Of a stretch of 64,000 nt of DNA, positions 56,785 to 64,000 are shown one piece after another; position 1 is the first letter of the stretch, and each line of letters opens with the position of its first letter. This DNA is from Ahaetulla prasina (Eukaryota; Chordata; Lepidosauria; Squamata; Colubridae). A model generated the notes under the pieces. The model was given only the letters and a program-made list of their open reading frames with translations, did no database searches and had not been told where the DNA came from. The translations under genes and the position numbers were made by a program. Location of the stretch: NCBI RefSeq assembly GCF_028640845.1, contig NC_080542.1, positions 15,963,283 to 16,027,282 on the forward strand, given 5' to 3'.

Positions 56785-56922
56785 ATCATTAAGTGTTGTA
56801 AGTGTTGTACCTTGATGAAGGTATCTTTTCTTTTATGTACACCGAGAGCTTATGCACCAAGACAAATTCCTTGGGTGTCCAATCACACTTGGCCAATAAA
56901 AATTCTATTCTATTCTATTCAC
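56785..56922 (+). mobile_element. Single-ORF LINE 3' tail, short
   Basis: GTTGTACCTTGATGAAGGTA to CTTGGCCAATAAAAATTC, then three to four ATTCT units. Same 3' UTR as 31800-31925. Confidence 0.92.
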
Positions 56923-57221
56923 TTATCCTTTATTTGTTTTAGCCATGGTTTCTTGAATTAATCACAATGGTTGGCTCCCTATATCGCCATAAGACACAAA
57001 TCATGGCTTACAAACCACAATAATTAAAGTCACACAATATGCTAATCTATAAATTACAGCATTCGGCTTTTCACAGTACATTTAACTATAGATTATTTTT
57101 TTTTAGTCATGATTCCATGTACTATCACTGAGAAAAATCTATGGCTTGCGGGCACACAGTCAATTAAAAAAATACCATGAAGTAACTATAGCAATTATAC
57201 GCAATTTCGAAACTATAATAG

Positions 57222-57600
57222 CAATAGCACTTAGACTTATATACCACTTCACAGTGCTTTACAGCCAGTGGTGGGATTCAAATAATTTTACAACCGGTTC
57301 TCTGCCCTAATGATTTCTTCCAACAACCAGTTCATCAAACTGCTCAGAAAGCTAACAACCGGTTCTCCCGAATTGGTGCGAACTGGCTGAATCCCACCAC
57401 TGTTTACAGCCCTCTCTAAGCAGTTTACAGAGTCAGCATATTGCCCCCAACAATCTGAGTCCTCATTTTACCCACTTTAGAAGGATGGAAGGCTGAGTCA
57501 ACCTTGAGCCTGGTGAGATTTGAACGTCCAAGTTGCAGGCAGCCGGCAGGCAGCAGAAGTAGCCTGCAGTACTACACTCTAACTACTGCGCTACCATAGC
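57222..57600 (-). mobile_element. tRNA-derived SINE (second type) split by a small MITE
   Basis: Antisense SINE: GCAATAGCACTTAGAC ... AACAATCTGAGTCCTCATTT ... ACTCTAACTACTGCGC. It is interrupted by the MITE at 57266-57402. Confidence 0.88.
57266..57402. mobile_element. 137-bp hAT-like MITE in SINE
   Basis: Termini CAGTGGTGGGATTCA and GAATCCCACCACTG. Perfect 8-bp duplication tttacagc at 57258-57265 and 57403-57410. The smallest member of its group here. Confidence 0.96.
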
Positions 57601-59080
57601 TCATAATGGTAGAATTCACAAAACATGACTCGAATTAACCACAATGGCTTGATTCACACATTTTCCTAAGCCAAACCAAAGGAAACTCATTATGACTTTG
57701 GGTAATATGTGAATCCAGCCTACGAGAAATATCTATTTAAGGCCTAGTCAAATGATTTTTAGATATTCTTGATTCTGAACTACTAAAGATAAAATGTAAC
57801 TGGCTTGGTAAAATGTATTCACATTCGCTGGATCGTCTTTGTGGATTTATAGCTGACAGCTTTCTTGTCAGTTTTTTTTTTTTATTTAAGAAGCAGTGTG
57901 CTTTGGTTTGCAGTGTTAGTCATAATGACTGGATTCATTTGTTGAGATAAGCAATAGTTTACATATCTAAGACAAACGAAGGAAGCCGCATTCTACTTTA
58001 CAGGCTGCATGAATTTGCCCCATTGTATGAATAATTTTGAAGAAATTACGTCCCTGGAATGAAGCTGGGTCCTTCCAAATAGGATTTTCATTGAACAAAT
58101 GCCCATTGTTCTCCACATAATTTTATTGTGAGGTCGAGACATTACTGCTTTCCATCCTTTTTTCCCACTGGTACTTCCTTTTTTATTATTATTATTTACT
58201 GCAGAAAAATGGTAATAAAAAGAGGAACAGAATGAGGAATAATTCCAGTGGATCTCTTAACATTAGCCCAAAGAGTTCTAGGCCTTATAGCCCCTTCTTG
58301 ATTTAGCTCAGAAATGAGGAATAATGGCCCTTTTATGACTTGTGGACTGCAAGTCCCAGAATTCCTGAGTCAGCCATGTCCACAAATCATAAAGCAAACT
58401 GACTGACAGCTAGGCGACTGCTTGCTATTGCTGATGACATAATCAGTTGCTTACAAAACCTCAATTAGTTACCGGCAGACTGTTCTGGCAACAAAATGTG
58501 TATTGAACCACAAGAGTTGGCCGTAAATGAGCAATCACTATCATTAATTAACATTCAGATGTGAAATGACGAGGACATTTGGGCAAAGTGGTTGGAAACA
58601 TTGAGCAGAGGGAACCTTTCGGGAAACATCTTCCCATTGTCCAATTAAATATGAATTAGGAGGCATGCTTGGATTCTAGATCAGTCTTCTATAATTGGAG
58701 CTTTTCACTTCTGTTGGAAATCACTTCTCGTCATTCCAATCCAGGAAGGCCTGTCAATAATTTAAATTCAAGAGATTGGAAGGGCAAATGTTTATAGGAA
58801 GGCTGATGTGGAAATTTCTGAGACTAGCTTATATCCGAGATGGATCTTGGGGACAGAGGCTACAAAGAGCACTAGCCTATAGAACTGCAAATTATGGGAT
58901 GGGGAGTTAATGATGTATTGATGTCTTCAAAGTTCAAACCAAAAATTACTGGTCTACCTTGGGGTATTTTTAGGAAGGATTTGGGGTAAAACCCATGATT
59001 TGGAACCCAAATGTTGGCCATGCAATCTTGGTTTGGGGGGAAGAAAGAAGCTATAAAACTTGGAATAATACATGTGGTGG
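57601..59080. other. unassigned RIPK3 intron sequence
   Basis: Mostly unassigned. 58335-58402 is a scrap of the palindromic GACTTGTGGAC-type MITE. Confidence 0.4.
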
Positions 59081-59294
59081 GTTGTCCCAAAGGTGCTTTT
59101 GCAGGAGGCAACTGGACTTTCTTGTTTTTTTTTCTTTTGAAGATGTTTCACTTCTCATCCAAGAAGCTTTTTCAGCTCTGACAGCTTCTTCGGTCAGAGC
59201 TGAAGAAGCTTTGTGGATGAGAATTGAAATGTCTTCAAAAGAAAAAAAAACAAGAAAGTCCAGTTGCCTCCTGAAAAAGCACCTTTGGGACAAC
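59081..59294. mobile_element. 214-bp palindromic (fold-back) MITE
   Basis: Runs from GTTGTCCCAAAGGTGC to the inverse GCACCTTTGGGACAAC, with arms containing GGCAACTGGACTTTCTTG and a centre at TTCTTCGGTCAG. No coding frame. Family not assigned. Confidence 0.85.
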
Positions 59295-59417
59295 CATGAC
59301 TTGGATGACTGAGAATCTCTACAGACATGTAGTGGCTTGCTAAATCTTGGTCTAGCTAGTAAAATAGGAAGAGGTGGGATCAAAAACAGGGGGAAAAACA
59401 AAGAGGGAATGTTCTTA

Positions 59418-59905
59418 AGAACCCTGGCGGTAAAGTGGTTAAAGTGCAGTATTGCAAGCTAACTCTGCTGACTGTCAGCAGTTCGAGCCTGACCAGCTCA
59501 AGGTTGACTCAGACTTCCATCTTTCCAAGGTCGGTAAAATGAAGACCCAGATTGTTGGAGGCAGTACGCTGACTCTGTAAACCACTTATATAGCAATAGC
59601 ACTGAGACTTATATATCGCTTCATATAGCCCTTCTTATATATCGCTTCATGATAGCCCCCTCTAAGCAGTTTACACAGTCAGTATATTGCCTCCAACAAT
59701 CTGGGTCCATTTTACCCACCTCGGAAGGATGGAAGGCTGAGTCAACTTTGAGCCGGCGACATTTGAACTGCCGAACTGCAACTAGCAGTCAGATGAAGTA
59801 GCCTGCAGTACTGCACTCTAATCACTGTGCCACCTTGGCTCATAAAGCACTATGAAGTGGTATATAAGTCTAAGTGCTATTGTTGTTGCTAAATGCTACT
59901 TCAAT
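59418..59905 (+). mobile_element. tRNA-derived SINE (second type), host of a nested antisense copy
   Basis: The plus-strand SINE halves are 59418-59589 and 59843-59905 (ending TAAGTCTAAGTGCTATTG). An antisense copy of the same family (59590-59842) sits at its CCACTTA / TAAAGCAC junction. Confidence 0.88.
59590..59842 (-). mobile_element. tRNA-derived SINE (second type), nested in a sense copy
   Basis: Antisense; starts GCAATAGCACTGAGAC, contains a short duplication (CTTATATATCGCTTCAT twice, 59609-59650) and ends CTGTGCCACCTTGGCTC. Confidence 0.88.
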
Positions 59906-60053
59906 TAATCCTTAAGCATTCAGTTTTGATCACTCACACTAAGATTTTTTTTTTAAAAAGGGCTTTTTAGCCTTCAGATCAATTTCCAGTTCATTAACTC
60001 CAGAAAAGTAGAAAATGCTACATGACCCACCACCCCTTTTGCATTGTACTTGC

Positions 60054-60228
60054 CATTTTGCACTGATGACGTTTCTTCCAGCTGGAAAGTTTTAAAATGA
60101 TCTTCCAAGCCATAGGTAGAAGAGAATGCTCGGTAGTCCTCAGACCTCAACGGGGCAAGACTGGCTCCCTTGGAACTCAAGCCGGAAGGGACCTTGGCTT
60201 CTGTTCTAGAAGAATTCGCTTTCTGCAT
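60054..60228 (-). CDS. RIPK3: RIPK3-like kinase, post-kinase exon
   Basis: 175-nt exon. The acceptor CTTCTTTTCATTTCCAAAAG (60229-60248) is followed by phase-0 frame MQKANSSRTEAKVPSGLSS, and later LEDHFKTFQLEETSSVQ. The final part resembles human RIPK3 WLNKLNLEEPPSSV (recalled), and the start resembles its SQLRSSNRRFSIPESG. The donor that keeps the phase is G|GCAAGTAC, a GC donor with an otherwise good consensus. The nearby GT at 60048-60049 would break the frame with the next exon. Confidence 0.78.
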
Positions 60229-60328
60229 CTTTTGGAAATGAAAAGAAGACAAATTGGCCAGGTGGGAAGAAGACAACACCCAACTAAAGTGATACTGAAT
60301 GGAGGAAGGAGATAAAATCCCTTTAGAT

Positions 60329-61417
60329 CAGGGGTGTCAAACTAAAGGCCCCGGGGGCTGGATCTGGCTCGTAGGGTCCTTAGATCTAGCCTGCAGGGTC
60401 ACCCTGGAAACAGAGAAGGACCAGCCTGCGGTGCCTCTACCAGTGAAAATGGAGCTTGGAAGGGCTGTGTGCGGGCCTCCAAAACTCTGTTTTCGCTAGC
60501 AGAGGGCTGCAGGAGGTCATCGCAGCCAAAAACGGAGCTCATGAGAAACAAAGGCAGAATTCCCAAACTCAGTTTTCACTGGCAGAGGGTTGCAGGAGGT
60601 CATGGCAGCCAAAAACGGAGTTCATGAGAAACAAAGGCAGCACTCCCAAGCTCAGTTTTCGCTGGCAGAGAGTTGCAGAAAATCATCGCAGCCAAAAACA
60701 GAGCACGTGAGGACTAGGGGCAGCACTCCCAAACTCAGTTTTCACTGGCAGACGGTTGCAGGAGGCCATTGAAGCCAAAAACGGAGCTCGGGAGCCTGTT
60801 TTTGTTGGCAGAGTGCTCGGGCCACCACAGGCCACCACAAGTGATATTGAACACATTGATTTAAAACTGAAGCTGTTCTTCCTGTGCATTTTCCCAGAGA
60901 AAACGAGTAAAGAAAATATTTATTTGATTATACATGTAATAACAGCAGCACGAATTGTTTTTGCACAAAACTGGAAAACAGAGAAAATGCCCCTGGAAGG
61001 AGAAGTTATTTTAAAATAAAATTAGATTGTGCAGAAATGAATAGGTTAACTTTCATGACCAAAGAAAAAGAGAATTCTGAATATTTTAAGATATGGGATC
61101 AATTTTACCTATCGTTAGAAAAAAGATATAGATAAGCAATTGATAGTTATGTAAGAAAATGATGTAATTAGAATATTGTATTGGTGAAAAAATTGTAATA
61201 GATCAAATTGAAAGGAAGAAAGAAGAAACAACAAAAGATGGAGCCATGAAGAAAACACCGAGATGTCACATGGAAGGAATGACTGATATATTAAATGTTT
61301 GCTTGTTTATAAAAAAAATTTATATAAAGACAAGTGATGTCTATCTGGCCATCCTCACTTCCAAGGTCAAACACAACCCTGATGCAGCTCTCAGTTAAAT
61401 TGAGTTTGACGCCCCTG
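60329..61417. mobile_element. hAT element, non-autonomous, 1.09 kb
   Basis: Termini CAGGGGTGTCAAACT and AGTTTGACGCCCCTG. Flanks ctttagat (60321-60328) and ctctagat (61418-61425) match at 7 of 8; the latter is close to the hAT target consensus nTCTAGAn. It carries an 83-bp minisatellite. Confidence 0.92.
60477..60800. repeat. 83-bp minisatellite inside a hAT element
   Basis: About 3.8 units containing CAGTTTTCACTGGCAGAGGG and GCAGCCAAAAACGGAG. Overlapping frames of 60-85 codons here are artefacts. Confidence 0.9.
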
Positions 61418-61800
61418 CTCTAGATTAAGTCCCAAAACTGCTTTTCCTAAAAGGCAACTGGATTTCCTGCCTTCTGGTGCTTTGAAAAATAAGTTGATTC
61501 CCTCCTCTTTGTGGCAGCCCCTCAAATACTGGAATGCTGCCATCATTTATTTACCAATCATTTACCATTTACCAATATTTGTAATATTTGTAATTCATTT
61601 TAACAAGGTAAATTAAATTTAAATGATATTTTTGTCACTGCCTATTTTAAACACCTGAGATTTTGGGGAGAGACGGAAAGACAACTTCTGTTGTACCACT
61701 CAAAACTCATCTGGGGTCCATGCCCTCCCCCACCCAAAAAAAAGGATAAAGCTTTTTCACTGATTATCTCAAGTCAAGAATTTTTCACTTTAGAACACAG
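61418..61800. other. unassigned intron sequence
   Basis: 61475-61550 is a short antisense CR1 scrap (GTGGCAGCCCCTCAAATACT). The rest is unassigned. Confidence 0.5.
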
Positions 61801-61942
61801 CTAATCCTTGACTAATGATCCCAGCTGGGGCCACATTTTCCATTGCTAAACTAGGAGGTTGTTAAGTGAGATGCATCTGATTTTACAGTGTGCAAATCAT
61901 GTCAGTTAGCTGGTTGTTAAGTGAATCTGGCTGCCCCCCACC

Positions 61943-62490
61943 TGTTGTGTCTGCGTCCCCCGAACCGGGCCACCTGCCAGAAAGTGACTTGGAGCCTGGC
62001 CTCCTGCCAGAAAGTGACTCGGAAAGTGAGGGGGAAGGGCCATCAAGACTTACCTCGGGAGCATCGGCTTTCCTGGCTTAGCTCCAGGAGCCAGAGGCAG
62101 GCCAGGTGGAAGAGATAACGAGGCCTCCATCCCCTGACTGTTTCCCCCCCCCCCGGCCACACCTCCAGACCTAGCTGATGGCAATCAGGCCTGGCTGGAC
62201 CTTAGGTTTCGTAGGCAGGAAAGGAGAGAACAACAGAAGCAGGGGTGGGACAGGCCTAGAAAGTGCTGAGTCATGGAGCCACACCCCACAAGATATAAAG
62301 GCAGCAAGAACTGCTGTGCCTCTTCATAGCAGGCAAATCAACTGATTAACTAAAGCTGAAGTTTGGGTGACTCATCGGTGTCGAGGGAGATAACAGAGAC
62401 ACTTGGTAGACGCTCGCTATTCTGCTGCCAGAGCTGATAGTGCCAGCTAATTAAGCCATCACTCGGATGGAGGCGGAGGAGGACAGAACA
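61943..62490 (+). mobile_element. solo LTR, copy 2, 548 bp
   Basis: It begins TGTTGTGTCTGCG and ends GGACAGAACA (TG...CA ends). A perfect 5-bp duplication ccacc lies at 61938-61942 and 62491-62495. A TATA box (GATATAAAGGC, 62290-62300) follows the GAGCCACACCCCACA motif shared with 22311-22799. No internal retroelement sequence adjoins. Frames in its U3 part are not considered genes. Confidence 0.85.
62290..62300 (+). promoter_or_regulatory. TATA box of the solo LTR
   Basis: GATATAAAGGC about 200 bp before the LTR 3' end. The equivalent in the other copy (minus strand, near 22498-22508) is CTATATAAAGG. It would be a plus-strand promoter inside a minus-strand gene (antisense to RIPK3). Confidence 0.6.
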
Positions 62491-62699
62491 CCACCACCCC
62501 GTTGACTTTGCTGGTCAGAAGCCAGCTGGGAAGGTCTCAAGAGTATTCACATGACCCTGGGACTCTGTAACCATTGTAAATACATACCAAAATTTTGACC
62601 TTGTGGCTGTGGGTTTGCTGCAGTGCTCATAATTTCAAGGACCTATTTATTATTATAAGTCACTTTTTTCAGTACTGTTTTAAGTTCGAACAGTCACTA

Positions 62700-63150
62700 A
62701 AAGCAATAGCACTTACAGTAGACTTATATGCTGCTTCATAGTGCTTTACAGCCCTCTCTAAGCAGTTTACAGAGTCAGCCTATTGCCCCCAATATTCAGA
62801 GTCCTCATTTTACACACCTCGGAAGGATGAGTCAATCTTGGCCAGTGAGAATCGAACTGCTGTACTGCAGGCAGACAGAATTAGCCTGCAGTACTTTATT
62901 CTAAACAGGGACGCGGTAGTCCAGTGGCTAAAATGATGACCTTGTCAATCGAAAGGTTGGCAGTTCAGCGGTTCAAATCCCTAGTGTCACGTAACAGGGT
63001 GAGCTCCCAGCTTCTGCCAACCTAGCAGTTCGAAAGCACGTAAAAAATGCAAGTAGAAAAATAGGGACCGTCTTTGGTGGGAAGTAATAGCGCTCCTTTA
63101 TCTTTAACTTTTACTGCATTCTAACCACTGCACCACCATGGCTCACAATG
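62700..63150 (-). mobile_element. tRNA-derived SINE (second type) with nested Sauria SINE
   Basis: Antisense halves 62700-62904 and 63114-63150 (CATTCTAACCACTGCACC). The insert is a Sauria SINE at 62905-63113. Confidence 0.88.
62905..63113 (+). mobile_element. Sauria SINE, internally deleted
   Basis: The tRNA-like head and first body part are intact, then it jumps to the CTTTATCTTTAACTTTT tail, losing about 145 bp of the Bov-B-like region. The duplication ct[tt/gc]attctaa is at 62894-62904 and 63114-63124. Confidence 0.88.
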
Positions 63151-63225
63151 GTTTTAAGTCAAGGATTACCTGCACCTTATCTCTCATGCTTAGTAAAAAC
63201 AGGGGGCTGCCTGATGGTAATTTAA

Positions 63226-63605
63226 AAGTAGTCCTCAACTTACAACAGTTCATTTAGTGACTGTTCATGATACTGTATAAATGAAGAAAGTGGCTTATGA
63301 CCATTTTTCATATGACCATTGCAACATCCCCATGGTCACCTGATCAAAATTCAGATGCTTGACAACTGACTCTCATTTATGACGGTTGCAGTGCCCTGGG
63401 GTCGTGCGATCCCCTTTTGCAAGAGTCCGACCAGCAAATCTCAATGGAGATTCACTTAGCAACCGAGTTACTAACTTAACAACTGCAGTGATTCGCTTAA
63501 GAACTGTAGCACGAAAGGTTGTAAAATGGGGCAAAACCCACTTGACAAAATGTCTCACTTAGCGACAGAAATTTGAGGCTCAATTGTAGTCGAGGACTAG
63601 CTGTA
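63226..63605. mobile_element. AGTCCTCGACTTA-type DNA transposon, complete copy
   Basis: The ends AGTAGTCCTCAACTTAC and GTAGTCGAGGACTAGCTGTA are inverted. The interior holds CACTTAGCAACCGAG and TCACTTAGCGACAGAAATTT. It is the reference for the copies at 8424 and 61801. Confidence 0.8.
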
Positions 63606-63792
63606 TTTTGTGTGTATGAGACAGAATGATTGCCTACGTAGCAAAACTACCATCCAGGAAATACGATGGCATAAAAGAGAAAAGAAAAAAATTATCGTGT
63701 TTGCATGAAAATACTTTGCAGGGCAAAACTGGAGCACTGGTGCCCTCTGGAGGTTGATCATAAGAATGCACCTTTAAAAATTTATTCTTTAC

Positions 63793-63875
63793 CAAAATAT
63801 CTTGGACTTCACTGACAGCGTTCCTAATCTTCCACTTGTAACAGCAATACACAACTTCCATTTCTTCTCTGCAAT
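63793..63875 (-). CDS. RIPK3: RIPK3-like kinase, exon at the end of the kinase domain
   Basis: 83-nt exon. The acceptor is TTTTTCCTCCATTTCTCAG (63876-63894) and the donor TTG|GTAAAG (63787-63792). Phase 2 in, 0 out. It reads CREEMEVVYCCYKWKIRNAV then SEVQDIL. Human RIPK3 after its kinase C-lobe reads (recalled) CLPKTDEVF...MNAAVSTVKDFL; the spacing between the Cys, the E-V pair and AVS-V-D-L is identical. It joins in phase to the exon at 60054-60228. Kinase-domain exons are expected past the window end. Confidence 0.8.
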
Positions 63876-64000
63876 CTGAGAAATGGAGGAAAAACAAGAA
63901 TGAGTAAAGGACTGTGGGAAGCCACTCCCCTGAAAAATGAAATATTTTGGGGGGATCTTAAAAGAGACAGACATGGAGAAACATGCTCTTAGAGGCAGAA

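Larger units (their letters stand above)
61801..62699. mobile_element. AGTCCTCGACTTA-type DNA transposon, copy split by an LTR
   Basis: The left part (61801-61942) starts TAATCCTTGACTAATG and includes GGTTGTTAAGTGA. The right part (62491-62699) includes GTTGACTTTGCTGGTCAGAAG and ends ATAAGTCACTTTTTTCAG ... GTCACTAAA, as at 9013-9065. The outer ends are incomplete. Confidence 0.7.

Noticed and set aside
60048..60049. GT donor (AA|GTAC) for the RIPK3 exon at 60054-60228
   Set aside because: Its phase leads to a stop in the following exon; the GC donor four bases upstream keeps the frame through to the RHIM.
61890..62118. Acidic proline/serine-rich frames (PESDSESEGEG)
   Set aside because: They cross the LTR start and its U3 region; not a gene.

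Overview
The window looks like a squamate reptile genome, most probably a snake. This is inferred from the repeat content: Sauria-type SINEs, Bov-B LINEs, CR1 and L2-type LINEs, hAT-type MITEs, and LINE 3' tails that run into ATTCT-type pentamer microsatellites. No bacterial, phage or plasmid features were seen. Two single-copy host loci can be read, both on the minus strand. One is the first coding exon of an adenylate cyclase that best fits ADCY4 (7726-7893). The other is the 3' half of a RIPK3-like necroptosis kinase: five phase-compatible exons from 63875 down to 50604, ending in an exon that encodes a RHIM with a VQIG core. From memory, mammals have the same order and strand (ADCY4 next to RIPK3), which supports both calls. 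The RIPK3 kinase-domain exons should lie beyond 64000, and the remaining ADCY4 exons lie before position 1.

Layout. 1-7717 is ADCY4 intron 1, filled by a hAT MITE, a MITE with a nested Sauria SINE, a long antisense L1 carrying a decayed ORF2, and a MITE that landed exactly at the ADCY4 exon 1 splice donor. 7894-50603 is a 42.7 kb intergenic spacer made largely of transposons and tandem repeats. It holds a nearly intact single-ORF LINE (28681-31925), a Bov-B split by a CR1 and an L2 (40724-43764), an L1 unit carrying ORF1 but no ORF2 between target-site duplications (45061-48111), two higher-order tandem arrays (12660-13600 and 19905-20515), and many hAT-like MITEs with readable 8-bp duplications. 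50604-64000 is the RIPK3 3' half, whose introns hold more SINEs, MITEs, an 1.1 kb hAT element and a solo LTR.

The window shows no operon-like cooperation between genes. What it records is layered transposition: at least ten cases of one element inside another, several with intact target-site duplications, so relative ages can be read directly. The most useful observations are the reconstructed RIPK3 C-terminal exon chain (including a probable GC-AG intron), the MITE that duplicated the ADCY4 splice donor, two independent MITE insertions into the same octamer of CR1, and the half-L1 unit. All family assignments come from reading the sequence and general knowledge; no database search was run.
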